In this document: positions 1 to 8,764 of the stretch, piece after piece
How positions within the stretch are numbered: position 1 is the first letter of the stretch
Layout: each line of letters begins with the position of its first letter
NCBI GenBank assembly: GCA_020049615.1
Contig: JAIFKN010000227.1
Coordinates: 1-22,081 of the forward strand
Length of the DNA: 22,081 nucleotides
Source of the DNA: a bacterium
Lineage (GTDB): Bacteria > Planctomycetota > UBA11346
Direction: 5' to 3'
Position numbers and translations under genes: made by a program
Notes under the pieces: generated by a model
Databases searched by the model: none
The model's input: only the letters and a program-made list of their open reading frames with translations
What the model was told of the DNA's origin: nothing

Positions 1-1053
1 AGGAGGGGCTGACCAGCGACGAGGTCGCGGTGGCCATCGCCCGCGCCTGCGGGGTCAAGGCGGTCGATGTCGGCTTCGCCGGCCGCAAGGATCGGCATGC
101 GATCACCCGGCAGTGGTATTCGGTGCGTACGCCCGGCGAGGCGCCGCTGCAGGCGCTGCAGGGGGCCTTCGCCAAAGGCCGACTGGAGGTGCTCCAGGTC
201 GCCCGCCATGGCAACAAGATCCGCATCGGCCATCTGCGTGGCAACCGCTTCCGCCTCGGCCTCGGCCTCGGTGATGCGCGCGAGCTGGTGCCGTTGCAGG
301 CCGCCCTCGACACCCTGGCTCGGCATGGCATCGCCAACCGCTTCGGCCCGCAGCGCTTCGGCTTCGGAGGAGTCAACCTGCGCATCGCCAGCGCCTGGGG
401 TCGGGGCGATTTCGCCGCCGCCGTCGAGTTGATCGTCGAAGTCCGGCGACCCGCTGCCCAGCCGCTTCCGGCTCGGCCCCGAGGGCCGGGTGCTGGCGGC
501 GCTCAAGCGCGGCATGGAGCCGGAACGCGCGCTCAACCAGGCCGAGGAGCTGCGCAAGCTGATCGCTTCGGCCGGCCAGGCGGCGGTGTTCAACGCTGTG
601 CTCGACGCGCGCGCGGCGGCCGGCCTGTCGCACGCGCTGCGTGAAGGCGATATCGCCTGCACTCGCGACGGCATCCCCTTCCTCGTCAGCGCCGCCGATC
701 TCATCGACGTCAACCGTCGCGCCCAGCCGGGCGAGCTCGACGCGCTGACCACGGGCCCGATGCCCGGCACCTGGCGCATCGCGCCGAGCGACGCCATCCT
801 CGCCGAGGAGCGCGCCTGGAGCGCGGGGACCGGGCTTGACTGGGCCTGGTTCAACGACGGCGGCCCGTTCGAGAGCCCGGGCGGGCGGCGGCAGAACTAC
901 GTCACCTTCCGCGAGCCGCCCACGGTGCGGCCGGACGGCGACGTGGTCTGGGTCGAGTTCGCCCTGCCCTCGGGCTCGTTCGCCACCGAGGTGCTGGCTC
1001 AGGCGGGGGTCGAGATCCCCGCCGACCGTTCGGGTTCCGCCCCGTCAACCTGA
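1..1053 (+). pseudogene. truD: tRNA pseudouridine(13) synthase TruD, 5'-truncated by window edge and frameshifted
   Basis: TruD converts U13 of tRNA(Glu) to pseudouridine in the cytoplasm. The reading frame is already open at base 3, so the N-terminus lies outside the window. The family signature around the catalytic aspartate is visible as GFAGRKDRHAITRQ, with the Asp codon at 90-92. Frame 3 stays TruD-like through about base 432 (ending AAAVELIV). The family sequence then resumes in frame 1 as GDPLPSRFRLGPEGRVLAAL from 445 and runs to the stop at 1051-1053, including the typical C-terminal stretch FALPSGSFATEVL. One net +1 (or -2) change between about 433 and 448 therefore splits the gene. 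A deletion of one A and one G from short homopolymers would restore a smooth frame (ELIVESPGDP), which suggests possible sequencing error. If real, the protein loses its C-terminal half. Identity as truD is firm; whether it is a true pseudogene is open. Confidence 0.88.
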
Positions 1054-1514
1054 TCCTCGGGCACGGTGGCGGTGCGCTTCGGCCCTGGCGCCAGTCGGCC
1101 GCACAGCACGGCGCAGGCCCCGGTCAGCGCCGCTGTCAGCAGGCCGCTCCACCACTGCCAGCCGCCGCGTCCACCGACCAGCATGTCGAGGCCCTGGACC
1201 GCGAGCGACATCCCGGCGCCGGTCAGCAGCAGGGCGAGCCAGCGCACCCCGGGCAGCCAGCGGCGCACCGGTACCAGCAGGATGATCAGCACGAGGTGGG
1301 CACCGGCATGGAACCAGTGCGAGCCGGGATCGACGGGATCGCGCAGCGCGCCGGCCAGCCACACCCGCCACATCCACGCCTGCGGATCGCCGACCACCAC
1401 CGCCCAGGCGCAGAGGGCCAGGGGCAGGTCGGGAGCGCCGGGATAGGCCGCCAGCCGCGCATGCATGAGCACGACGGCACCCAGCACGAACGGGATCCAG
1501 AGCAGCAGGCGCAC
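999..1514 (-). CDS. small polytopic membrane protein, MreD-like
   Basis: About 171 residues if it starts at the GTG at 1514; a TTG at 1562 would add 16 residues that look less membrane-like. The protein shows about five hydrophobic segments: near the N-terminus (LLLWIPFVLGAVVLMHA), then PLALCAWAVVV, LVLIILLVPV, LALLLTGAGMSLAV and LLTAALTGACAVL. A polar, Pro/Glu-rich tail follows. The pattern PDLPLALCAWAVV followed by LAGALRDPVDPG resembles the rod-shape protein MreD, where a PDLLLAL segment precedes a GLLxDxxSPGPLG segment. MreD is a membrane partner of MreC in cell-wall elongation. MreB and MreC are not in the window, which weakens the assignment. The 3' end overlaps the 3' end of truD by about 55 bases on the opposite strand. 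It lies downstream of the CAZyme operon in the same direction but is separated by more than 120 bases, so cotranscription is unclear. Confidence 0.55.
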   Translation of the reverse strand: MRLLLWIPFVLGAVVLMHARLAAYPGAPDLPLALCAWAVVVGDPQAWMWRVWLAGALRDPVDPGSHWFHAGAHLVLIILLVPVRRWLPGVRWLALLLTGAGMSLAVQGLDMLVGGRGGWQWWSGLLTAALTGACAVLCGRLAPGPKRTATVPEDQVDGAEPERSAGISTPA

Positions 1515-1641
1515 GACGGCAGCGTAGCCCTGGAAGCGGCAAGCTCCAGTTCGGCGGGGCAATGGCCCGGCGCGCGCCGCCGGCGGGCGCGGGCTCGACT
1601 GGCACCGTCCGGAATCCGCCCCGGTGCACCGCCAAGCGGAG

Positions 1642-3702
1642 TCAGTAGGCGAACACCACCACTTCGTGGCAGGTCAGCGCCGGTACCGTGACGCGCACGG
1701 CGCCGATGCGCCGGCTGAGCGGCAGGCGGCGACCGGCGACGACCAGGCTGGCCGAGCGGATCCGTTCGGGCACGCGCAGGGCGACCGGAACGTCGCACAG
1801 CGTCGGAAGGTCCTCGATGACACTGGTGCGTCCACGAGCCTGCGGACTGCCGTAGGTCAGGTGCACGCAGTACCGGCGGTGCTGCGGCTGATGCACGACG
1901 TTGGCGCGGCCGGCCGACAGCAGGCTGGTCTCGAGGGTCGGCCGGGCATGGACGCGACGCAGCGCGTTCAGGAAGAGCTGGCGATGGACGCGGGCGCCAT
2001 GGTAGTAGTAGGTGGCACCGATGGGATGGGCGAGCCACAGAACGCGACCCTTGCCCAGCCGCCGTTCGAGGATCGCTGGATGGGCGGCATCCCGCTCGCC
2101 GTAGGGCGTGTTCTGGTGCGAGCAGTAGGCGGCGACGGTGCGGTCGAAGAGCGGTTCGCGGACGCTGGCCAGGACGCGTGCGGCCCGGCCGGGGCGGCAG
2201 CGCAGCGCCGGATCGTAGTTGAGGAACGGCGAGGTCGGGAGTTCGGTGGCGAGGGTGCTGCCGGCGACGGTGTAGTCGCAATCCCGCTCGCCGCGCCCGA
2301 GGTAGGAGGCGCCGAGGTCGAGGATGAAATTCTTGCGGGTCCGATCCAGGGCGCTTTCGCCGATCACCACCAGTGCGCCGCCGGCGCGGGTCCATGCCTC
2401 CAGGCGGGCGGCCTCGGCGTCATCCAGGCATTGCGCCCCGGTGAGGACGAGGGTGTCGTAGCGCGACAGGTCGGAGGTCGGACCGGCGGTCTCGAAATCG
2501 GTCTGCGTCTCCAGCAGCATCTGGGTGACGCCGTAGTCATGGTCGAGCTTCTGGGGGCCACCGACCACGCCGGCGACCGGGGTCGGGAGATCGGAACGCT
2601 CACGGCAGGTCAGGCGGACGGCGAGATTGGCCGAGGGACGTCCATCGAGGCCGTAGGCCTCGACCCGTGCGACGTGGGCATAGGCCGGAGCGAGGTTGCG
2701 GTAGGTCGCGAGATCCATCTCGCCGCTGGGATGGAGCTGATCGCCGAACGAGCAGCGCGCGCCCCAGGCGATCATGTTGGCCGCCTCGTAGCGGATCGCG
2801 TCGGGATGCTTGAAGCCGCCGAACTCGCCCCACGAGGTGTGGAACTTGCCCGACATCGCCATCATCTCCTTGCCGGCGGTGACCGGATGGCTGGCGAAGA
2901 ACTTGGCCCGCGGCTGGAACTTGTCGTAGCCGCCCCACACCGTCGGCAGATCCTCGAGTTCGAGGTGGGTCTGCTCGGTCAGCGAGGCGTCGGCGGAGTC
3001 GAGGTTGGCGCGGCCGTTGAAGAAGGCGGTCGCCCCGGGGCGCGTCTCCGCGATCGCCGCTTTGCACTCGCGCATGAACGATTCCCACTGTCCCTCGTGC
3101 CAGCTCCTGGTGGCTGCAACGTCGTCGAGGTCGATGCCGGCGGAACGCATCTGGCTGACCGCGGCGGGCGAGAAGCTGCGTTCGTGGAACATGATGTCGT
3201 AGAAGACGCCGTGCAGGGGGTAGCGGCTGCACACCTCGCGGGTCAGGTCCAGGACATGCTGGCGGTAGGCGGAGGCGATGCAGAGGAACTTCCACGACAC
3301 GATCGGCCGCTTGGCCGTCGGCTGCGCCTCGGACGGCGGGTTCATCCACTGCGGCTTCCCGGCGCGGTCGAGCGCCACCCATTCCGGATGCAGTTCGGCG
3401 TCGTTGGCCGACCAGCCGACGGTGATGTAGACGGCGGTGCGCACGCCGATGGCCTGGCAGGCGCGGATCTGCTCGCCCAGCAGGTCGAGCTTGGCGGCGA
3501 GATGCGGATGGCGCATGCCGACGCGGGTCGGGAAGTAGCACCAGCTGTGGTGGCACTTGGCGAACAGGGTGATGTAGTTCACCCGTCCGAGCTTCAGGGC
3601 GCGTTGGAAGCGCTTGCGGTCGAAGCGGCTGCCGACGCCGCGGATCGCCTCCGAGGTATGGAAGTCGAGGTGGACGTGGCGGGCGGGCAGGTGCGGGGTC
3701 AT
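1642..3702 (-). CDS. GHL6-type glycoside hydrolase with beta-galactosidase trimerisation-like domain
   Basis: 686 residues with an ATG start and no signal peptide, so probably cytoplasmic. Residues about 8-340 look like the (beta/alpha)8 barrel of hypothetical glycosyl hydrolase family GHL6, related in architecture to GH29 fucosidases and GH42-type galactosidases. Typical pieces are HLDFHTSEAI (11-20), the ITLFAKCHHSW block (44-54), GVRTAVYITVGWS (86-98) and GVFYDIMFHE (165-174). Asp169 in the last block is a candidate catalytic residue by position. Residues about 376-470 match the trimerisation/GATase-like domain of GH42 enzymes (HDYGVTQMLLETQTDFE, then LSRYDTLVLTGAQCL and the RAGGALVVIGE loop). 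A C-terminal beta-rich region follows. It is the last clear enzyme gene of the minus-strand operon, 75 bases after the esterase gene. The substrate is unknown; fucoside, galactoside or another exo-activity are all possible. Confidence 0.82.
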   Translation of the reverse strand: MTPHLPARHVHLDFHTSEAIRGVGSRFDRKRFQRALKLGRVNYITLFAKCHHSWCYFPTRVGMRHPHLAAKLDLLGEQIRACQAIGVRTAVYITVGWSANDAELHPEWVALDRAGKPQWMNPPSEAQPTAKRPIVSWKFLCIASAYRQHVLDLTREVCSRYPLHGVFYDIMFHERSFSPAAVSQMRSAGIDLDDVAATRSWHEGQWESFMRECKAAIAETRPGATAFFNGRANLDSADASLTEQTHLELEDLPTVWGGYDKFQPRAKFFASHPVTAGKEMMAMSGKFHTSWGEFGGFKHPDAIRYEAANMIAWGARCSFGDQLHPSGEMDLATYRNLAPAYAHVARVEAYGLDGRPSANLAVRLTCRERSDLPTPVAGVVGGPQKLDHDYGVTQMLLETQTDFETAGPTSDLSRYDTLVLTGAQCLDDAEAARLEAWTRAGGALVVIGESALDRTRKNFILDLGASYLGRGERDCDYTVAGSTLATELPTSPFLNYDPALRCRPGRAARVLASVREPLFDRTVAAYCSHQNTPYGERDAAHPAILERRLGKGRVLWLAHPIGATYYYHGARVHRQLFLNALRRVHARPTLETSLLSAGRANVVHQPQHRRYCVHLTYGSPQARGRTSVIEDLPTLCDVPVALRVPERIRSASLVVAGRRLPLSRRIGAVRVTVPALTCHEVVVFAY

Positions 3703-3777
3703 GTCGGGAATGATCGGCTATGCGATCGTGGCCGGCAACCATCACTCGCGCAATCGGCCGTTGCTTCCGCGCAAGGA

Positions 3778-4803
3778 TCAGCCGGCGAGGGCGGGGACGA
3801 GGCGGCGCAGGCGTTCGGCCAGGCGTTCGGCCATCACCGCGTGTCCCTCGCTGCTGGGATGCACCAGGTCGCAGGTCAGACCGGAGACATCGGGCAGGAT
3901 GTCGTGACCGTGCAGGAAGGTGACGCCATGGCCGGCGTGCTCGCAGGCGATGGCACGTAGCGTCTCGGCGTACGCGGTCATGGTGCGGGCGAGATCGTTG
4001 GGCGAGGGCAGCAGGTCGTCGCCGGTGAGGAAGGGCGAGATCAGGGCCAGCGGCCGGCCGGGACGCCGGCCGGTGATGGCGGTGACGAGGTGGCGGGCGC
4101 GGCGGGCGAATTCCTCCGGGGTGACGCTGTGGCGCATGTTGATGCCCAGTTCGCAGGTGGCGAAGTCCCAGTCGTCACGTCCGGCGATCCAGTCGGCCAT
4201 GCCCGTCTCGCAGAAGCACGAACCGCTCTGGCCGAGGTTCAACGCGTCGACGCCGAGCAGGCGCGCCGTGATGGCGACATAGCACTGCTGCCGGGTCACC
4301 GGCGTGTAGCCGTGGGTGATCGAGGAACCGTACGCCAGCCAGCGCAGGCGCGGCTTCTGCTCGGGCAGGGGCGGGGCGATGCTGCTGCCGAGCAGGTCGA
4401 TCCCATGCAGCAGTACCGGGCCGTCGAGGACGATGCGCCAGACCGCTGGATCGAAGCGGCGGCGGGCGAAGGCGGATGGGGCAAGGCGGGCGAGGCCGTC
4501 GTTCTCCCAGTCGAGGATCTGGCGATGCAGCCGTCCCGGCTCGAGCCTGACATGGGTCTGCAGCACATCGCCACGGTGGACGAAGAGATCGCCGCCGGTT
4601 ACCGCCGTCAGGATGACGGCGCAGCGTCGGCCGGAGACGGCGCGGAAACGAATCTCGGAGAGGGCGCAGTCGCCGGTGACCAGGGTGCCGTTGACGAACG
4701 GCGCCGAGACGCTGCGCGGCACCCGCCGGACCAGCGGTCCGGGATAGCCGCAGTCGGCGTCCAGTTCAGCGATGTTGTGGAGTTCACACAGGTCATCGAG
4801 CAT
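3778..4803 (-). CDS. SGNH/GDSL-type carbohydrate esterase with N-terminal jelly-roll domain
   Basis: 341 residues. The ATG at 4803 is chosen because it sits 4 bases after the stop of the upstream GH39 gene and is preceded by GAAGG. All SGNH blocks are present in the C-terminal half. Block I is GSSITHG at 159-165, with Ser161 as nucleophile. Block II is NLGQSG (Gly191), block III is GIN (Asn222), and block V is DLVHP with Asp312 and His315. Residues about 1-150 form a beta-rich domain like the N-terminal jelly roll of SsfX3/CE2-type esterases. Family knowledge suggests removal of acetyl or similar acyl groups from sugars. No signal peptide is visible, so it likely acts on imported acylated oligosaccharides inside the cell. 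Its tight coupling to GH39 suggests deacylation before or after that enzyme acts. The specific acyl group and sugar cannot be read from sequence. Confidence 0.87.
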   Translation of the reverse strand: MLDDLCELHNIAELDADCGYPGPLVRRVPRSVSAPFVNGTLVTGDCALSEIRFRAVSGRRCAVILTAVTGGDLFVHRGDVLQTHVRLEPGRLHRQILDWENDGLARLAPSAFARRRFDPAVWRIVLDGPVLLHGIDLLGSSIAPPLPEQKPRLRWLAYGSSITHGYTPVTRQQCYVAITARLLGVDALNLGQSGSCFCETGMADWIAGRDDWDFATCELGINMRHSVTPEEFARRARHLVTAITGRRPGRPLALISPFLTGDDLLPSPNDLARTMTAYAETLRAIACEHAGHGVTFLHGHDILPDVSGLTCDLVHPSSEGHAVMAERLAERLRRLVPALAG

Positions 4804-4807
4804 GGTG

Positions 4808-6283
4808 TCAGCCTTCGAGCAGGGCCACGCCCGGCCGTTCGAGCCGGAACCTGGCGATGAGCCGTCCATCCTCACGACGCAGCTGCAGGTCCTCGGCCGG
4901 CCGCAGCCGGTCCTGGGCCCGCAAGTCGTCGAGCTGGCGTGGCGTCGGATACGCCGGGGCGCCCATCGCCCGCCAGGCGGCGACGATGCTGTTCTCGCTG
5001 GCGCCGATGCGCCACAGTTGCGGGTTCCGCGCCGATGCCGGCAGCTCGACCTCGACCTCGCCGGCCTCGGCCGGGGCGTCGGATGCGGCGGGATGGCGCC
5101 ACACCAGCACGGCCGCGCCGCGCGGGCCGGTCGTCGCCACTGCCCCGTCGAGTTCACCGCCGCCCACCGGCACCGAGTCCGTGCCAAGGCGGTGCAGCAT
5201 GACGTGGGCGTTCCACGCCGGCTTGCGCAGGCCGTGCAGCGACAGCATGCCGTAGTGGCCCTGGAACTCGGAGGACTGGTAGCCGGCCTGGTCGTAGATG
5301 TCGGACAGGCTCCAGAAGGCGAAGGCGTCGGCCAGTTGCGACACCTCGGCCATGGTCTTGGCGATGAAGGCTGCCTCGAGCGGGCCCTCCTTCAGCGGAT
5401 CATGCGGGAACCATGAGCGCCCCCACTCATTCCAGTGCACCTCGCCGCGGTAGCCGCGCTGGCCGAGCGTGCGGCGCAGGCCGCGCACCACGCCGGTGGC
5501 GAAGTGCGGGCTGTCCTTGACCTTATGGCTGGCCGGTCCGTCGAAGGGCGAGAGCGGCTGGGATTCGCTGTCGTTGTTGTAGACGTGGGTGATGAGGTAG
5601 TCCGGCGTGGTGCCGTCGCGGGCGGCGTGGTCGAGGAATTCGGGGATCCATTCGCCGCGCGCGGTCGAGGGGCCGCCGAAACGCAGATCCGGATGCACCG
5701 ATTTGACCGCCCGCCAGGTCGCCGACCACAGGCGGAAGAACTCCTCCTGGGAACCGCCGAAGAAGCAGCCACGCAGGTTTGGCTCGTTCCAGCACTCGAA
5801 GTGCCACGAGCGCACCTCGTCCAGGCCGTAGCGTTCGATATGGTGGCGTATGCCCGAGGCGACGAACTCGCCCCATTGGCCGAGGTCACGTGGCATGCTG
5901 CTGTTGTTGCGGTCGGGCCAGCAGCGGCAGGTGCCGTCGGTGAAGTCGTCGGGCACGAAGCAGGTGGTGTAGACGGGCTTGAGGCCCAGTTCGATCAGGC
6001 CTTCCAGGCAGTAGTCGACAATCTGCCAGTTGGCCGCCTTGCTGCGTTCGGCGGGCGGCATCCGCCACTGCGTCAGCTGGTTGGCCCAGACGCGCATCTC
6101 AGGCGAATACATGGCGCAGGCCCGCACATGGCGGACGCCCAGCTCGTCGCGCGCCAGACGCAGGTGTTCGCGCTGGTCGGCGCGCACCAGCCAGCGGAAC
6201 TGGTCGACGTTGGCGAACGGCGCGAAGGTGTGGCGGAAGGGGGCGGAGGGCCCGTTCCAGGCGGGGCTCAGGCGGAGGGTCAT
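4808..6283 (-). CDS. glycoside hydrolase family 39 protein (beta-xylosidase-like), copy 1
   Basis: 491 residues from the ATG at 6283, which lies 31 bases after the stop of the GH94 gene; longer frames would run into that gene. The GH39 acid/base signature is WHFECWNEPN at 160-169 with Glu167. The nucleophile signature is VHWNEWG at 282-288 with Glu286. These positions fit retaining GH39 enzymes, whose characterised members are beta-xylosidases and alpha-L-iduronidases. The barrel occupies roughly residues 20-340 and a beta-sandwich follows, typical of clan GH-A GH39. No signal peptide is present, so it is probably cytoplasmic. The stop codon is 4 bases from the start of the SGNH esterase, which implies translational coupling. 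It is paralogous to the gene at 8765-10315, so the operon carries two GH39 enzymes that may differ in linkage or substrate. Confidence 0.9.
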   Translation of the reverse strand: MTLRLSPAWNGPSAPFRHTFAPFANVDQFRWLVRADQREHLRLARDELGVRHVRACAMYSPEMRVWANQLTQWRMPPAERSKAANWQIVDYCLEGLIELGLKPVYTTCFVPDDFTDGTCRCWPDRNNSSMPRDLGQWGEFVASGIRHHIERYGLDEVRSWHFECWNEPNLRGCFFGGSQEEFFRLWSATWRAVKSVHPDLRFGGPSTARGEWIPEFLDHAARDGTTPDYLITHVYNNDSESQPLSPFDGPASHKVKDSPHFATGVVRGLRRTLGQRGYRGEVHWNEWGRSWFPHDPLKEGPLEAAFIAKTMAEVSQLADAFAFWSLSDIYDQAGYQSSEFQGHYGMLSLHGLRKPAWNAHVMLHRLGTDSVPVGGGELDGAVATTGPRGAAVLVWRHPAASDAPAEAGEVEVELPASARNPQLWRIGASENSIVAAWRAMGAPAYPTPRQLDDLRAQDRLRPAEDLQLRREDGRLIARFRLERPGVALLEG

Positions 6284-6314
6284 GGGGGCGACGGTAGTGG
6301 GTGAAGCCGAGGTG

Positions 6315-8747
6315 CTAGCGGGGCGACCCCAGGTCCAGCTCGCAGCTGACGGCGACCTCGGTGCGGCCGGACAGCAGGCCGGCCTCAAGCAGGTCGCCTG
6401 GTATGACCTGGCCATCGACCACCAGGCGGTGCACGCCGCGTCCGAGGCCGCGCGGGTCACGGATGGTGAGACGCACCAGGCAGCCGCGGAAGCGCCGCGT
6501 CAACCGTACCTCGGGCCAGTCGCCGGGCAGGCAGGGTGCGATGCGCAGCCCGCGCGGTTCCGGCCGGAGGCCGAGCAGGTGCTGGGTGACGGCGAGATCC
6601 ATCCACGCCGCGGTGCCGGTCACCTGGGTGACGTTGGCCCAGCCGAACTTGGGGTTCTCGGGACCGATGATGTTGCTGACGTAGGCGTAGGCCTCGGCCT
6701 GGTAGCGGTCGAGGCCGACCTGGGCGATGGCCAGGTGCGGTACGAGTTGACGATACCAGCGCCAGGCCAGCGCCCGCTCGCCCAGCTTGGCCGCGGCGAT
6801 GATCGCCCAGGTGTTGGCGTGGCAGAAGATGGCGCCGTTCTCGCCGCAGCCGGGCGAATAGCCGCTGTAGGGATCGAGCTCCTCAGGGAAGGAGCGGAAC
6901 GACGGGTCGAGCTTCTTCAGGCCGACCGGCGTGCCCAGGCGCTGCTCCACCGCGGCGAGGGCGGTGCGGTTGCGCGCCTCGTCGCCGAGGCCGGCGAGGA
7001 TCATCCAGGTCTGGCTGTTGAGCCAGATCTGCCCGTCCCGGCAGGCGTGGGAACCGAAGGCCCGGCCCTCGTCATCGAAGCCGCGGATCCACCAGCCGCC
7101 ATCCCAGCCGCAGGCGAGGATGGCCGCCGACTGGCGGGCGATGGCGGCCTCGAATCCGGCTTGCGCGGCCGGGTCGCCGCGCAGCTGGGCCAGAGCGACG
7201 AGCAGGCGCAGGGCGTGGACGTGCTGCTGGGCCGCCATCATCGACTCGCCACGGCCGAGTTTGGAGAACTTGCCGATCGAGTCGTTCCAGTCGCCTTTCA
7301 TGGTCAGCGGCAGTCCATGCGCGCCGAGGTGCGACTCGGTGAAACGGACGCCGGCCTGGAGGTGGTCCCAGACCGACGCCTGGCCGTCCTCGCCCAGCCC
7401 ATCGGCGGCCAGCCATGGCGCGACCGCGTCGAGCAGTGCGGCATCGCCGGTCTCGCTGACGATGGCGTCCACCACCAGAGGCAACCAGAGGTGGTCGTCG
7501 CAGTGGATGGCGCTGCCCGGATGGGTGCGGTCGTCCGGAGACCAGCCGTGCACGCAGTGCCCATCGCGGTACTGCTGCGACAGCTGCTGCAGGAGCACGC
7601 CGCGCGCCCAGTCAGGCTTGCGGTAGGCGATGGCGAGCATGTCCTGGCAGGTGTCGCGGAAGCCGAAGCCGCTGCGGATGCCGCTGGCCTGCGAGCTGAT
7701 CGAGCGGCTGTAGCGTCCGGTGTGCACGCACTGCACCGGATTCCAGGTGTTGACCATGCGAGCCACATCGGCATCGGGCAGTTCGACCTGCAGCACGCCG
7801 AGGTGCTCGTCCCACCACGCGCGCAGGCCGGCCTTCAGCCGGTCGACCGCTCCGGGCGCGCGCAGCCGGCCGATGGCCGCCTCGGCCTCGTGCAGCGCGC
7901 GCGGCCAACCGACCACGGCGCGTGGACTGCCGCCGAGGAAGAAGGCATGGCGGCGGGATCCCCCGGCCGGCAGCTCGGAGCGGATATGCAGCGCTGCGCA
8001 GGGCTCTCCGCACAGGTTGTCCTCGTTGCCGCAGGAGCCGCGCTCCACCGCCTGCGGATCGCGCTCGTCGCGGTAGTGGCCGACGAAGGCGTCGCGGTCG
8101 CCCGTCCAGCTGGCGAGCGGGTCGCTGGCGGCGAACCAGACCAGCGGACAGCGGTCGAGCTGCGGGTTGAAGTGGAAGTGGCGGTAGAGGTAGACCAGGG
8201 CATCGCTGGGCGCGTGCCGGGTCACCTGCAGGTTGTGCCTCACATAATAGGCCCAGTTGATGTCCTGGCCCCAGTCCAGCAGGCACAGCTCGACGTAGGC
8301 GAAGATGTCGAGGCGGATCGCCTCGCCGGCGGCGTTGCTCAGGCGGAGGTCCCAGACCAGGGCGTCCTCGCCTGGCGGGATGAACAGCTCCAGTTCGGCG
8401 CTGATCGCCCCCTTGCGGGCGCGGAAGGTGGTGATGCCCGGGCGGTGCTCGGCGGCGAAGGCATCAAGGGCGGTCTGCGCGGGGCGCCAGCTCGGCGACC
8501 AGACCGTGCCATCGGGGTGCCGGATGTAGACGTAGAAGCCGGGGCTGTCGGTCGGCAGCTGGTTCAGGCGGTAGCGGCTGATGCGGCCCTTGAGCGGACT
8601 CCGCCACCACGCCAGCCCGCCCCCGGCCTGGCTGACGAAAGCATGCAGGTTGCCGTTGGAGAGGTAGTTGATCCATGGCGACGGCAGGGTGGGTGAGGTG
8701 GCGATGACGGCACGCTCGGCGTCATCGAAGCGATATGGGGCGGCCAT
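6315..8747 (-). CDS. GH94-family disaccharide phosphorylase (cellobiose/chitobiose phosphorylase-like)
   Basis: 810 residues, the usual length for GH94 inverting phosphorylases, which cleave beta-linked gluco-disaccharides with phosphate to yield a sugar 1-phosphate. The N-terminal domain (about 1-270) is the beta-sandwich. The (alpha/alpha)6 catalytic barrel includes GIRSGFGFRDTCQDML (356-371), DDHLWLP (417-423) and MKGDWNDS (483-490). Asp486 aligns in position with the general acid at about 490 in characterised members. A conserved late block reads GPENPKFGWANVTQVTGTAAW with the phosphate-site Thr region, followed by LRIAPCLP. No signal peptide is present, consistent with cytoplasmic energy-saving phosphorolysis. 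The gene is 17 bases downstream of one GH39 gene and 31 bases upstream of the other. Cellobiose, chitobiose, laminaribiose-type or cello-oligomer substrates cannot be separated by eye. Family assignment is strong; specificity is open. Confidence 0.9.
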   Translation of the reverse strand: MAAPYRFDDAERAVIATSPTLPSPWINYLSNGNLHAFVSQAGGGLAWWRSPLKGRISRYRLNQLPTDSPGFYVYIRHPDGTVWSPSWRPAQTALDAFAAEHRPGITTFRARKGAISAELELFIPPGEDALVWDLRLSNAAGEAIRLDIFAYVELCLLDWGQDINWAYYVRHNLQVTRHAPSDALVYLYRHFHFNPQLDRCPLVWFAASDPLASWTGDRDAFVGHYRDERDPQAVERGSCGNEDNLCGEPCAALHIRSELPAGGSRRHAFFLGGSPRAVVGWPRALHEAEAAIGRLRAPGAVDRLKAGLRAWWDEHLGVLQVELPDADVARMVNTWNPVQCVHTGRYSRSISSQASGIRSGFGFRDTCQDMLAIAYRKPDWARGVLLQQLSQQYRDGHCVHGWSPDDRTHPGSAIHCDDHLWLPLVVDAIVSETGDAALLDAVAPWLAADGLGEDGQASVWDHLQAGVRFTESHLGAHGLPLTMKGDWNDSIGKFSKLGRGESMMAAQQHVHALRLLVALAQLRGDPAAQAGFEAAIARQSAAILACGWDGGWWIRGFDDEGRAFGSHACRDGQIWLNSQTWMILAGLGDEARNRTALAAVEQRLGTPVGLKKLDPSFRSFPEELDPYSGYSPGCGENGAIFCHANTWAIIAAAKLGERALAWRWYRQLVPHLAIAQVGLDRYQAEAYAYVSNIIGPENPKFGWANVTQVTGTAAWMDLAVTQHLLGLRPEPRGLRIAPCLPGDWPEVRLTRRFRGCLVRLTIRDPRGLGRGVHRLVVDGQVIPGDLLEAGLLSGRTEVAVSCELDLGSPR

Positions 8748-8764
8748 GTCGGATCCGGAGGGTA

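Noticed and set aside
433..448. Programmed ribosomal frameshift in truD
   Set aside because: No slippery heptamer or stimulatory structure is evident and TruD is not known to use frameshifting; error or mutation is simpler.
1624..3960. 778-codon plus-strand open frame opposite the GHL6 hydrolase
   Set aside because: The minus strand encodes a conserved hydrolase through the same stretch; the plus frame lacks motifs and is a compositional shadow.
6030..8696. 888-codon plus-strand open frame antisense to GH94 and GH39
   Set aside because: It has no recognisable domain and mirrors two well-supported enzyme genes; long antisense frames arise from the GC-rich third codon positions.
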